From: Buddleja alternifolia
Lineage: Eukaryota; Streptophyta; Magnoliopsida; Lamiales; Scrophulariaceae
DNA: 64,000 nucleotides
Direction of reading: 5' to 3'
NCBI GenBank assembly: GCA_019426215.1
Contig: CM033401.1
Span: forward strand, 15,071,134-15,135,133
Positions within the stretch are counted from its first letter, which is position 1, and every line of letters starts with the position of its first letter. Under the pieces are notes generated by a model. That model was not told the DNA's origin. It was given only the letters and a program-made list of their open reading frames with translations, and searched no databases. Positions 1-10,676 of the stretch are shown here, piece by piece. The translations under genes and the position numbers were made by a program.

Positions 1-100
1 CCAGCTACGTCCTTCTTCTCCTTTTATCAGGGAGGTTTTCCACTATGATGATTATCGAAGAGTCACACAGAGACTTCTACAAAATAGAGAGAGATTGGAT

Positions 101-317
101 ATGATTTTGGAACTCCTTGGTCACACAGATTTCAGCTCCAATAAAGACCTTCTATCCCCTTGCTTCTTTCACCCAGAAATAGTGCAAGTTACGCTCGATC
201 TCGGAACTCCTTGGCCACACAGATTTCAGCTCCAATAGAGATCAACTTCAAGTACTCCACTGATCTCGGAACTCCTTGGTCACACAGATTTCAGCTCCAA
301 TAGAGATCAACTTCAAC
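101..317. repeat. Tandem duplication inside the Sire-A LTR
   Basis: A segment beginning GATCTCGGAACTCCTTGG occurs at 197 and again at 262, a period of 65 bp. A less exact copy lies near 101-145. The other Sirevirus LTRs in the window have the corresponding CACACAGATTTC segment once, so this is a local expansion in Sire-A. Confidence 0.85.
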
Positions 318-898
318 AAGCTTCTTTTACACAAAAATGCTGCTTGTGAATCAACAAACTTTCTCACTCAGATGAAAGATGTTGAGGGTTTTTTGTAACG
401 GGTTTGTTTGATGTTGGGAAGTTCAAACAACTTGGAATATCTCAGTAATAGTGTATGGTTCTTCTAAAAAGATGTTTGAGATATTGATGACTGTCTTTGG
501 AATGTATTTGAGAGGCTTGAAGGATTTCGGCTATGGAGTTTCTAAGCTTTTTCTCTCAAATAATATCAGCAAAGTTTGGACCTTTTTCAGTGTATATGAG
601 CGTGTGATCTCGGTCTCTTTTCACTGTTGTTACGCTTGTCACCACACTTGTTTTTGCTGAAAGGGTATTACTTAAGTGTTTCTTGGAATTTTGTCCGTTG
701 GACACAATTAGGAGCACGGTTCCCTAAACATTCCTTGTCTCAAACATTCCTGACATTTGGCAATATTAAATAGCCAGACTTGTTCTTGGTTTTTGGAATC
801 TAATAGCCTTGGTCAAAAAGATAGCTTGCCCATATTGTAGTGCTCATACTTTAATGCACTTTATCAAACTTTTAATGCATCTTGTCTTTATTTCGGTT

Positions 899-1411
899 GG
901 AAATAATTGCTTGAATAGTAGCACTGTTCACAAGACGCCAAAAACTGTTCACATGAATAGTAGAACTATTCAGCTGGCGCTTTGAATAGTGATGCTTGAA
1001 TAGTGAGCGCTTTGAACAGTACGCGTGAATAGTCGCTTGAATAGTGACGGATGAGTAGTAGCACTATTCAGCAGGCGCTTGGGAATGTCATCTTGAATAG
1101 TATGTTGAATAGTAGTACTATTCAACAGGCGCTTGGGACTGTTCACTTGAATAGTACGTTGAATAGTGCGGATGAATAGTAGCGCTATTCGACAGGCGCT
1201 TGAGCGCTTGAATAGTAATGCGTGAATAGTAAACTGGACGCTTGAGCACTTAAATAGTACGCGTGAATAGTAAGCGCTGGACGCTTGAATAGTAACGTGT
1301 GAATAGTAAGCGCTGGACGCTTGAGCGCTTGAATAGTAACGCGTGAATAGTAAGCGCTGGACGCTTTAGCGCTTGAATAGTAACGCGTGAATAGTAGCGC
1401 TGGACGCTTGG
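899..1411. repeat. Satellite-like array built from GAATAGT and GCGCTTGA
   Basis: From 1199 to 1411 there are about five units of roughly 44 bp, each made of GCGCTTGAATAGTAACGCG, then GAATAGTAAGCGCTGGACGC. From 899 to 1199 the same words occur in less regular order. The array is absent from the LTRs of Sire-B and Sire-C, which carry only single ACGCTTGA/GCGCTTGA words at the matching place. The minus-strand ORF across it is just the repeat translated. Confidence 0.9.
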
Positions 1412-1670
1412 AACAAATCTTCATCTTCTTTTGATTCCAGATGCTGATCTTCAACTTCATCACTTAATAGACTCACACAGAATTCTATTAATGATTTGGT
1501 ATCACATAATCTAAAATCTATAAAGACAAAAATTACAAGCCTAACCAAATAAGTAAACTTTCAAACGCTTATACAATATTTCTATGAAAACATAAACTTA
1601 CATTCTTTTGGGGTCTAACATGAAATCCTATCTTGTCATCATCAAAACATCTAACATGAAATTCCTAACA

Positions 1671-2522
1671 AAGATGCAGAGCCAACATACTCATTTCCAA
1701 AATAAATATCACAAAGAATTATGTTTAAAAGAAAACAAATTCCCTTTCCTGACCAATACAGGAAAAGAAATAATATTCTTGAGCCCATTGGGTAAAACAA
1801 GGCAATCATCTAAAATAATTTGATGTCCAGAAACTATAGTAATAGAAGTAATTACAATGTGCATCGCAGCCACGCTGTATCCGCTTCTAACACTAATCAT
1901 TCTCATCCAGCTTTCTACTTTCTTCCAGATCCTGGTTTAAAATACAAATATGAGCATTAGCTCCGGAATCTAGAATCCAAGAAGTAGACAATATCATCAT
2001 AGAACATTTCGTTTCAAAAACATAAAGTTCTATACTTGATTTGCTTTCAGCTCTTGGCTTAGGACAGTCATGCTTCCATTCATCCACTTCCCTGCAGTAG
2101 AGAAAAGTCTTTTCAACTCTTGGGCGTTTAACATTTGGCTCATGGTCTTTAGAATCAATCCTTACTCCAATTGCGATTACATATAAACGAGCCCGTCTTT
2201 GAGATCCATTAAGAATCCTCCTATGTTGGCTAGCTCAAAGTTAGTGACAAAAGCAGAGAAGGATTTAGGGAGAGATTGAAGAATGAGATCTACTTCCTGA
2301 AGAAAATTCATGTAGCAATCTGTAGACCGAAGTTTTTCTATCATGGATATCATGTTCATAACATGAGTGGCAACTTCATCACCTCTCTCATTCTAGTTTG
2401 AAAAAGGTCTTTCGATAAATAAAATTAAACGGCCTTTTCATGTTCCCCGAACATTTCGTCCAAGTGCAACATCATTGACTTAGGACTTTCCATATCAAAA
2501 TGTATACATCTCAATTCGTTGC
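1671..2522 (-). pseudogene. Copia-D gag end, protease and pre-integrase fragment
   Basis: Read on the minus strand, this is the continuation of the gag begun at 4546. At 2177-2359 it has a UBN2-type gag segment (LILQSLPKSFSAFVTNFEL). At 1893-2087 it has the tail of a zinc knuckle (WKHDCPK) followed by the retropepsin site WILDSGANAHIC, with the catalytic Asp-Ser-Gly present. At 1709-1906 follows gag-pre-integrase sequence (CLVLPNGLKNIISFPVLVRK). The reading frame is broken between these pieces. Coding sequence stops abruptly at 1671, where the Sire-A LTR begins, so the rest of pol lies beyond the window on the left or was lost. The relationship to Copia-E gag is clear by eye. Confidence 0.85.
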
Positions 2523-4309
2523 TGACACGCTAAAAGCTAACGTGCTTGGTAGCAAGTATACTAGTCGTGCGTAGTAATAAGTGGACTAAAAGTCCGGGTT
2601 GTCAAACCTCAAGGACTAGGTATTTTAGCTTATGATTAATGAAAATGGACAAAAGTAAATTGCAATAAAACGATTAAGCAAGCGAAGAACAAAAGGGAAA
2701 CGGACTATAGCTTAAATCTCAAGAGTGATAAAATGACTAAGGCACATGCTACAACCTAATCTACTCATCAATATACGTGAGCTACTCTTCGAATTATTAG
2801 ACTCCTATTGCTTCGGTGGAAAATCCTTAATTAACTATTACTCGATGTCTCGGCTCATAATAATCCTATGATTAATTGATGGTTCTCTAAATATGTCTAT
2901 CCGAGAATCTAATCAATAACCACGCATTAACGTTCTAGAATTTCCCCGGATAAATCAAGCTAACAGCACCGGGAAATTTTTACCTATTTCTAGGGGCAAT
3001 TCCACATTAGTTTTGGATGATGTGTTGATTCTTGTTGCACCCTAACCTATGTTCTTTCGAATGGATAGAATAGGCATAATAGCAAGCATATGATTGTGAT
3101 AAACGCACAAAATCAACACACAAAGCAATAGGGGAATTAATACGAAAATTCACTTCACATATATTGATTTGTAAAATAGGCCTTCAGATGGCCTTAGTAC
3201 TACAATTTAGCCTCTCATCAAGGCCTTAAGAAAATCTAATACAAACATATACATACTCATGAAAATAAACATGTAAATGGAAGCAATTAAAACTCCCTCA
3301 ATTGCTTGAGGATGGATCCTTGCTTTAGAACTTCAATCCTTAGCTCCTATCTCTTTCTTGCCCTTCAAAGAAGATGAAATGATGGCTCAAGACAAATAAT
3401 GACTTGGAATACTTGTACAACCTGAGCTTTGACATGAGAGTGCCAGCCTCCTCTTGATCAGGCTCATTGGAGCCTCCTTACTTTCCGTGGATTAGCTAGC
3501 CGCCTTACTTAGTGAAAGTGTCTCCGATCATATCGCAATTCGACATAACTTTTATGGACACTTCTTGCATTCTTTCCCACGCTTCATATTGAAACTCTCT
3601 CAAATAGGATGGTGTTTAATAAGGCCGGGGAGTAGAAAGACTAGAAGCGCACGCAGCGAGTTGCTGAGAAGACACCTCCCCCGGACAGACTCGCTGCACT
3701 CACGAAGGACTGCCAGTGATATACTGGAGGAAGGTGGGGATGACGTCAAGTCCGCATGGCCCTTATGGGCTGGGCCACACACGTGCTACAATGGCAATTA
3801 CAATGGGAAGCAAGGCTGTGCCTCCACAAATCCAGATTTCGAACCCTCAACTTCAGCTCAAAAATTCAATTTATAGATTTCAAAAACGGTTACGACGGCG
3901 CCCGGGCGCGGGTGGATCGGCACCTAGGCGCGGCTTACGTGGCACTGTTGGCTTAAGGAAACTGTCAAGGGGGGCCCAGGCGTGGAGACTCTTGCGCTTG
4001 GGCGTGGGAAATATCGCGCCTAGGCGTGAAATATGTGGCGCTTGGGCATGAGACTGCGAAGCATTCTACCTTGTGTATTCGGATGGCGCCTAGGTGTGGA
4101 GACTTTTGCGCTTGGGCGCCGATCTGCGAAGCATCTTAAAGAACAACGTTCGAAACACCGTCTTTGGTCATTTTCTCCGTGCAACGTCGCTTAGTGCCTG
4201 AATTCACTCAATACACAAATTATACATACAAGAGGCACAATTCAAGCTATAAAAAGACCTAAATTGTCATTAAAAGGGTTAAGAACATGTGCATAAACGA
4301 CTCCTATCA
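2523..4309 (-). mobile_element. Solo LTR, probably gypsy, with perfect 5-bp TSD
   Basis: The unit runs from TGACACGCTAAAAGC to GACTCCTATCA, giving the TG...CA ends of an LTR. It is flanked by identical 5-bp duplications GTTGC (2518-2522 and 4310-4314). Removing it restores the gag frame of Copia-D across the junction. Read on the minus strand the LTR begins TGATAGGAGTCG, a start I associate with plant gypsy LTRs. No internal region or second LTR is present, so it is a solo LTR left by recombination. It contains a mitochondrial rRNA fragment and a GC-rich stretch with GCGCCTAGGCG words (3890-4140). The small plus-strand ORFs at 3565-4051 lie in these and are not called. Confidence 0.85.
3710..3819 (+). 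pseudogene. rrn18: Fragment of plant mitochondrial 18S rRNA gene (NUMT)
   Basis: The stretch carries small-subunit rRNA signatures in order: GGAAGGTGGGGATGACGTCA at about 3729, then CCTTATGGGCTGGGCCACAC, then ACACGTGCTACAATGGC at about 3779. The variable positions (CCAGTGATATACTGGAGG; CCGCATGGCCCTTATGGGC) are, to my memory, those of the plant mitochondrial 18S gene rather than the plastid 16S gene. Similarity ends near 3819. The left limit may reach back to about 3660 but I cannot place it. It is too short to work as an rRNA and lies inside a nuclear solo LTR, so it is an organelle-to-nucleus transfer. Confidence 0.8.
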
Positions 4310-4546
4310 GTTGCTCATGGAATGCAACATGTAGTCATTGAACTTGTGGGCATCAGAGATCTATCTAATGTATACTTTTAGAGCAAACTTTGCTTCATCA
4401 ACCCCAAGTCTAGATGGATGATCTTGCTCCCAAATATACTCAAGTGATTTTTCCTTGAGTTCTGCCCTTAGTGCTTTGATCCAATCATAGTAGTTTAGTC
4501 CAGTGAGGACATTTTTTTTAAACATTTGTTTTAAAGGGTTAGTCAT
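4310..4546 (-). pseudogene. Copia-D gag N-terminus
   Basis: The minus-strand ORF starts at 4546 with MTNPLKQMFKKNVLTGLNYY, the UBN2-type copia gag start. Copia-E gag at 34576 begins the same way (MTNPLLTLLERNALTRPNY), so both elements belong to one lineage. The frame runs to about 4361 and then, after a break, reaches the solo LTR target duplication at 4310-4314. It resumes at 2517 (NELRCIHFDMESPKSMMLHL), so the gag is split by the solo LTR. It is a non-functional relic. Confidence 0.85.
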
Positions 4547-6201
4547 TGTGTAGGAAATAAACTGCAGAAAATACCAAGGTTTACTATTAGATGTGTTATT
4601 AAGTACTTTAAAGTAAAATCAAGGATTTCACTATTTACTTGACTCCCACTATTTTTCTTGAAACATTGCAGTCCCACTGCAATAATCGGAAACCTCGTTG
4701 GATGGGTTTCATAATGAGTGATTGAGTTTCTCAATGATCTAAACAAGTTGCAACCTTTTTTGATGTATGGCTTGTTAGATTTTGAGCTGGTGACTCATAC
4801 CAATCGGTCTAACCTATGATTCAATCTCCTTTAACTCATGGATCACTGAATCGAAACCTTATTCGATATATAGGTGGTGATCCACCTAAGCCCTTTTCCC
4901 ATCAACTCCTTTCAGTCTAACAATTTATTCTCGCCTTGCAACCTTTTTCGATATATGGGGCGAAATTTGTTTCCACATGAAGGCATCAAATGCACTAGAG
5001 AAAATTAACACGTCTTGATGGATGACCCCCTTATTCCGGGACTTCACAATGCACTAGAAGTGAACTCATCTTCTAAAGCTTGATGGAGAGCTAGGACATC
5101 CAATGCCCCTTTACTTACTCAATATAATTTTAATGGGAGAATTATTACATTAATATGTTAATTAGTTTGGTCTCACTTTGCACATTAATTTCTTTATTGT
5201 GCAAACAAGGAAATGCATATGAATAAGCCTAGGAATTCTAACAACACACACATATATGGACTATTCTAGATCAACTCGAGCCGATGAGAGGTCGGGGAGG
5301 GGTTCTATCTATTACATGGGTCTCCGCCTATACAAGATCTAATCTTCTTCTACAAGACTTCATGCGCCACCATGAATCACCAGTTGGGCCTATCTATTAA
5401 CAATTACATAGAAATAACCTATACAAAAATTGTATGAAATTGAAGATACAAACTTAGGAGGCTCAAACTCCGGCTCAATACAACTCAGATAATACAGTAA
5501 GAAATAAAACCCTAAGTCCATACATGGTGTCACCATCACATAATAAAGGAGAATGTAAAACAATTTACACTTATGTGATTATTAAATATTAAATTAAATT
5601 TAATACATTAAATCTAATATAATGATCGATAAAATCTAATTTAATAATGTCAAAAATAAATCTGATTTAGACTACTTTATTTAAATTAAAGTGTGACTAT
5701 ATCAAATAAAGTCATATGGGTAATTTAATCTCAACACATAACCAATTCATATAAAATTAACTAGTTGGTATTTAAATCCAATTTAATAAACCTAATCTAT
5801 ATATACCAAATTATTTTGAAAAGAATTTAAATCTAATTTAAATCATTTAATAAATCTAATTTCATATGAAAAATTTTAATCCAATTTAAATTTGAAAAAC
5901 CTAAATCCAATTAAATTATTCACTAAATCCAATTTAGGAGTTGAAGCGAAAAATTTATTTAATTAGGTTTGGCAATTGATAAATAGTTTGGACAATTTAA
6001 TTGGGTCAAACCCATATAATTAATTATTTCATAATTGGGTAACCCAATTAGATCGTTGGGCCGAACCCGGGATAATTTATTAAGCGAGGCCCACAGTTGG
6101 GCTCGGCCCAACACTTAAAATAACATGTTGGGCCATGCCCAATGCTATTTATCATGAGCCCATCGCTGATTGTTGTGCGCTGGGCTGAGCCCAACGCTAT
6201 T
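4547..6201 (-). other. Copia-D leader between gag and the Gyp-F insertion
   Basis: This is the untranslated leader of Copia-D. It would continue at 28801 if Gyp-F were removed. Together with 28801-29215 it makes about 2.07 kb, comparable to the 1.8-kb leader of Copia-E. It is AT-rich from about 5560 to 5960. Near its right end it carries several GGGCC-containing inverted repeats (for example GGGCTGAGCCC at 6183), which resume directly on the other side of Gyp-F. The 67-residue ORF at 4543-4746 is not conserved and I do not call it. Confidence 0.7.
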
Positions 6202-6263
6202 TGATAGAATCAAAATTTACTTGTTTTATAGTCCTTTAGTTGTATGATTTTCACAGAATTTAG
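6202..6263 (+). repeat. Gyp-F 5' LTR, left piece
   Basis: The 62 bp match the start of the 3' LTR at 27511-27573 (AAAATTTACTTGTTTTATAG here, ACGTG there) and end exactly where the Sire-B LTR begins. Confidence 0.9.
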
Positions 6264-7783
6264 TGTTGGTCCCAAGTGGCATACGAAAGGGTCTAGAAGG
6301 GAGGTTGAATAGACCCTGAAGTCTTTTCCGAGTTCAAAAGATTTAGTATTAAAATGATTTCTGGACGCTTGAAAAAGTAGATATTTGAATTGTCTAACGC
6401 TTGACTTAAGCGTTCACTTAAAATATAGGCGCTTTGGTGAAGCGTCTAACGAAGACTGTTTTTATAAAGTTAACTTAGATTTCAAGAATTGAATACTTTA
6501 ACCGAGTAGGTTTGAGCGTTCACTTCTTTGATCAGTGTTAGCACGTAGTTCACTTCTTTTAAAAGCTTTAGCATCACAAGAAGTTTCTTGCTTGCTTAGC
6601 TTTCGATTGTGTTTTACTTAATCAGTTTATGCCATGATATGATAGTTAAAAGAATTGACTGAAAAGTAAATGACACAATATTTGTAAGGTTCGTTGGGTG
6701 GTGTAATTCCAACTACGTCCTTCTTCTCCTCGAACACTTGGAGGCAATCCACTAAAATGATTCTCAAAGAATCACACAGAATCTTCTACAAATTAGGGAG
6801 AGATGGATGTTGATGACTTGAGCTCCTTGATCACACAGATTTCTGCTCCAAATCACTTCAATCCCCTTGCTTCTTTCACCCAAAAATATGGCAAGTATCC
6901 AACTTGGACTTCACACAGATCGCGAGGCTTGGATAGGGGTTTTTCTAAAAGGGTTTGTTTGATTTTGATGAAGTTCAAACAACTGGAAATATCTCAGTAG
7001 TAATGTAGTTTCTTCGAAAAGAATGTTTGAGATATTGGGTTGACTGTCTCAGGATATGAAGAAAAGCAAAGAGAATAATTTCTTGAAAGTTTTGGCTTTT
7101 CTGAAATTGTAGGGAATGAGACTTCAATGCAACAGCAATTCGACTTGATAATTGTTCTCTATATTTGGCTTGTTGTTGAAGTCCTATTTATAGGCATTCT
7201 TGGAAAAAGTGTCCGTTTGACACATGCAAGCGCGTGTGTCTCTCACTTTTGCGAGTGAACAACTTTTGTCCTTTTTCCTGAAAATCTGTTGCACAAAAGT
7301 TGGTGCTGCAGTCTTTGAATAGTTGACAGTCCAATAGGGTGGCTTCTCCGTACGTCTGAAAGTGCTTATCACATTTAATGCTCTTATCAGCATTTAATGC
7401 ATTTGAATTAAATGCCCGTTGGTATTTAATGCTTTGAGAGTATTTGCATTAAAACTCCTTCTGGACTTAGAAATAAATTCAGGTGAAATTACTTCTGTCC
7501 TATAAGGTAACGCTTGATTAGCTGGTCAATTGGACGCTTGGAGACTTTATCTTCATTCAGAAATCAGGCGCTTGAGGCTTCGAACTTTATCACTGATAAA
7601 CTCACTCAGAAATTATCAGAAGCTTAGCCTAAGACTACTTAGCCTAACAATCTAGAACAAATATAAAACAAAGCCTATTACAAATCTAACACTTCAAAGC
7701 TAAAAAACAAACTTACATAATTTTAGGGTCTAACAAAGGTCCTAATTGTCATCATCAAAACATCTAATATGAAATTCCTAACA
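6264..7783 (-). repeat. Sire-B 3' LTR
   Basis: This LTR is closely similar to 18672-20208. On the minus strand it starts at 7783 with TGTTAGGAATTTC, directly after the purine tract. Its U3 contains a TATA box (7184-7192). Several ACGCTTGA/GCGCTTGA words lie in it, for example near 6363, 7510, 7539 and 7568. The plus-strand ORF at 6803-7000 recurs in the other LTR only because the LTRs are nearly identical. Confidence 0.93.
7184..7192 (-). promoter_or_regulatory. Sirevirus LTR TATA box
   Basis: Minus-strand TATAAATAG lies at this place and at 19609-19617, 36445-36453 and 54120-54128 in the other LTRs. The position within the LTR and the perfect TATA match suggest the RNA start of the element. 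The start site itself is inferred. Confidence 0.65.
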
Positions 7784-7797
7784 ATTTCCCCCTTTTT
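7784..7797 (-). promoter_or_regulatory. Polypurine tract of Sire-B
   Basis: Minus-strand AAAAAGGGGGAAAT directly precedes the 3' LTR start TGTTAGG. It is the expected primer site for plus-strand DNA synthesis. The same tract stands beside the Sire-C LTR at 37079. Confidence 0.85.
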
Positions 7798-8008
7798 GAT
7801 GATGACAATACTTACTCTTTTATAGTTCAAGAGTTAGACAGCCAAAATAAAAGTTAGCTTTGATTAGATAACGTTAGTTAAAGTTAGTTACGCTTCAACG
7901 AGATGTTTCAGCTAAAAAATGCATTTTATATATATCGAGAGTTACAAGCATTTTTACAACTTAAAAAAAATGAGAGACAAGAATATAGATAATGCAAATC
8001 AAAAAGCT

Positions 8009-10676
8009 CTAATGACTTGATCTAACTTTGTATCGCTTGGGCATTTCAGCTTGGATAGCTTCAGTCAGATTGTCTTCCAAGGTCATCATCGCTCCATGAT
8101 CTTTGTTGATTATGAGCTTATTTTCTTCTTGTTGTCTCTTCTTGAAGGCGGTAAAGTGTTTGTCCCAATCCGTTGGATCGATACCAATATACCTTAGGCA
8201 AATTCTGAAAGTTTGGACAAATTCAGACATCTGCCTTTCTTCAGCTAAAATTTTAGGATCTGAAGGTTCTGGAATGGATGTTCTTTGAAGAGGGATGTCG
8301 AACTGTTCTAACATTGCTCTTGTAGGTATTGGTAGATTTGGATATAGTGCTCTTGGAGGTTCCCTTAGTGTTTTACTAGGCGCTCCAGAGTCACTTACTT
8401 GTAAAGTGGTTATCCAGGATGGGAGATTTAGCGCTGAAGGAGAGGTTAGAACTTGACGCTTGAGAGGCGTGGGTTCTTGAACTCTTGAACTCGACGTTTT
8501 TCTCTTTTCTCCTTTCTTCTTCTCTTCCCCCTTATTTCCATCATCAGACTTCAGAAAGTGATCTGTGAGTAAACTGACCTGATGAGCAATTTGAGACATG
8601 GAATCTGTGATGTCGTCCAGACGCTTGTCGAAACGTTCCTACAGGGCGAGGAGCTTAGCGCTGGTAGCATCATTCAGAGAAGTCTCAAGGGTTTCGAGGC
8701 GCTTTTCAAGCTCTTCTTTCATGGCAAGTTGGATTGCTTGAGTGGCATCATGCATTTCTTGAAAATCTTGTTTGCACTCACCAACAGCCGCTTGAGCTGA
8801 ACTACGCATATGAGCAATCTGAGCGCTCATAACGTGAGTCTCAATCTTTGCCAAATCATCCTTAATCCAGTGAAGGGATTCTTTGTTCTGAGCAGCATGG
8901 GCACTGATATTCTCCAAAATGGATTTGAGCAAAGGACCGAAGGATTGACTCTCATCTGATTGAACCGCTTGAGGAACTGGTCGCTTGAACCTTGATGAGT
9001 GTTTGAGAGAGTCAATAGGAATTTGATATGTAGGATCAAAGACAGTACCTCATATGTCAAGAGAAAGATCCTCAGCAATATCATCGGCCACGGGTTCAGG
9101 AGCGTCAGGAATATCCTCTGGTGGACACGCTTGAACGGGTTCTTCAGCAGACGCTGGAATACTGGTGACTTCAGAAGTGAATGCTTCAACTGACTTAGCA
9201 GGCGCTTCCTCAAGCGTTGACTCAGGTTGACGAAAGTCATCGAATTGGAAGTTCCAATGTGCTAAATCGGCATAGGAAGTGGATGCAGCTTCCAAAAGTT
9301 CATCAAGTCTGGTTCTAGTCACACAAGTTCCGGAAATGAATGTGCGAAAGGGACTATCAATGGCCCTGATGTACATTGGACCAATGATATCTAGCATATG
9401 ATTCGGAAAAACCTTGGACGGCGCTTGACAGATGGAGAAGATTAAATCTGGGCAGTAATCTCAGGAAAATCCAATCAAGTAGTCAGAAGGAAGAGACTGG
9501 AGACGCTGATCCTCAGGCACATAAGCAGCGTAGTACTCTTCTAAGTATGGATAGAGCGCTTGAGCTAGTCCCTTATTTCTTTCAAGCAGTGAGAGGACAA
9601 ACTCATAATGATTGAGTGCCTCTGTGCGGAGAGAAGGGAGCAAAGGATATCCTCGGAAAGAGTTGATTACGGAGCCGTTCCATTGTCGGAGATTTGCGGT
9701 GAAGATTTTGTCGAACAGAGATAGTGGAGTCATAATCTTCATCATCATATTGAAGTTATCCTCGCAGTGGCTCGGAGCAAAATTCAAGCACGATACAATA
9801 GAGGTACCACTGGAAGATGTTTGAGCGTTGAAAAGTAGAGTATTGGACAGTCGGTGAAGCTCTTGACGCAGACACTGCTCAATTTGATGTCTAATGAGTG
9901 GGAGCTTCAGAACAGCTCCAACTCTCTGTTGACGCTTCTTCAGGCAATACTTGGCAAACTGACGCTTCTTGTCATGCATGCCTATGCCAAATAAATGGGG
10001 TGTTTGGACTAACTCTGAGAATGTGTATTTGTGTCCCACATACGCTTCAACCCAGTTGACTTCATTCATGCAATAATCTGTTCTAGCATTGACCATAGCG
10101 CGAATGCCTTCATGATGAATATCTCTAATAGATTCAAAGATATATCTATCAGTCTAATAGTTGGCATTCCAGAGGCTGTCAAAGTATGCATCGGCTTCAG
10201 TCTGAATTAAATATGTCAATGATTCTAGACGCTCACCGGCATGAACTGCTTTATTCTTCCACAGGCGAAGCGGGTTAACTGAAGATAGATTCTTAATACT
10301 ATTAGCAGTCCGAGGAAAGTGTGTGTAGCCTTCTCTGTTCAATACTGCTTCGGATGGATTGAGAAAGCTAGGATGAAGAGGCTCATACACCCGAATGTTG
10401 TAATCTCTTAGGGCAAAGCCTGTACTCCTGCTGTGGCCATAATCAAGATAATATGCCAAATCCTCATCACATCTAGGAGTTCTTCCTCCTTGTCTGTCTT
10501 GTTGAAGGATAAGAGAAGACGTTATTTGACAAAGGGGTTTTTCCAAGTTCAATGGTTCTATAAAACTTTCGCTCAATTTCTGTCAACTCCGTGTTAAACA
10601 CGATATCCCTGATTTTATTGTCGTCGTCAATCAACAGGGCAATTTCATTCTCAGCAGCAATGTATCTTTCTTCATT
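8009..10676 (-). pseudogene. Sirevirus accessory (env-like) ORF, C-terminal two thirds, broken
   Basis: This continues the ORF that starts at 12293. It is recognisable as five reading segments (10154-10576, 9461-10096, 9050-9397, 8639-8932, 8009-8599), interrupted by stops at 10677, 10154, 9461, 9050 and 8639 and by a frameshift near 10530. The Sire-C copy at 37306-40207 is open at most of these positions, so these are Sire-B lesions. The middle part has a conserved block around DYGHSRSTGFALRDYNIRVY and a cluster around HLFGIGMHDKK. The C-terminal part has a likely coiled coil (KEELEKRLETLETSLNDATS) followed by a Lys/Glu-rich stretch (GEEKKKGEKRKTSS). I see no membrane segment. Function is unknown; 'env-like' refers only to position after pol. 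Confidence 0.75.

Larger units (their letters stand above)
1..1670 (-). mobile_element. Sirevirus-type LTR, cut by window edge (Sire-A)
   Basis: This is a diverged LTR of the same family as those at 6264, 18672, 35532 and 53253. Its first bases match the region near 6710 in Sire-B (CTACGTCCTTCTTCTCC). Its right end has the family terminus ATTCCTAACA at 1661-1670, immediately followed by copia pre-integrase coding sequence of Copia-D. On the minus strand the LTR therefore starts at 1670 with TGTTAGGAAT. It is either the 5' LTR of an element extending left or a solo LTR, which cannot be decided here. It differs from the other copies by tandem expansions at 101-317 and 899-1411. The small ORFs in it are not conserved and I do not call them. 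Confidence 0.85.

Noticed and set aside
1185..1548. Minus-strand ORFs across the Sire-A array
   Set aside because: They translate the GAATAGT/GCGCTTGA repeat. Reading frames arise from repeat length, and no such protein exists in the other LTRs.
3565..4051. Plus-strand ORFs of 103 and 111 codons
   Set aside because: They run through the mitochondrial rRNA fragment and the GC-rich repeat inside a solo LTR. No domain is seen.
6803..7000. 65-codon plus-strand ORF, nearly identical at 19229-19426
   Set aside because: Identity follows from the LTR pair. It is antisense to the element, and it is not open in the same form in the Sire-C LTRs.
8827..9240. 137-codon minus-strand ORF
   Set aside because: It overlaps the accessory ORF in another frame and is Leu/Arg-rich without counterpart in Sire-C.
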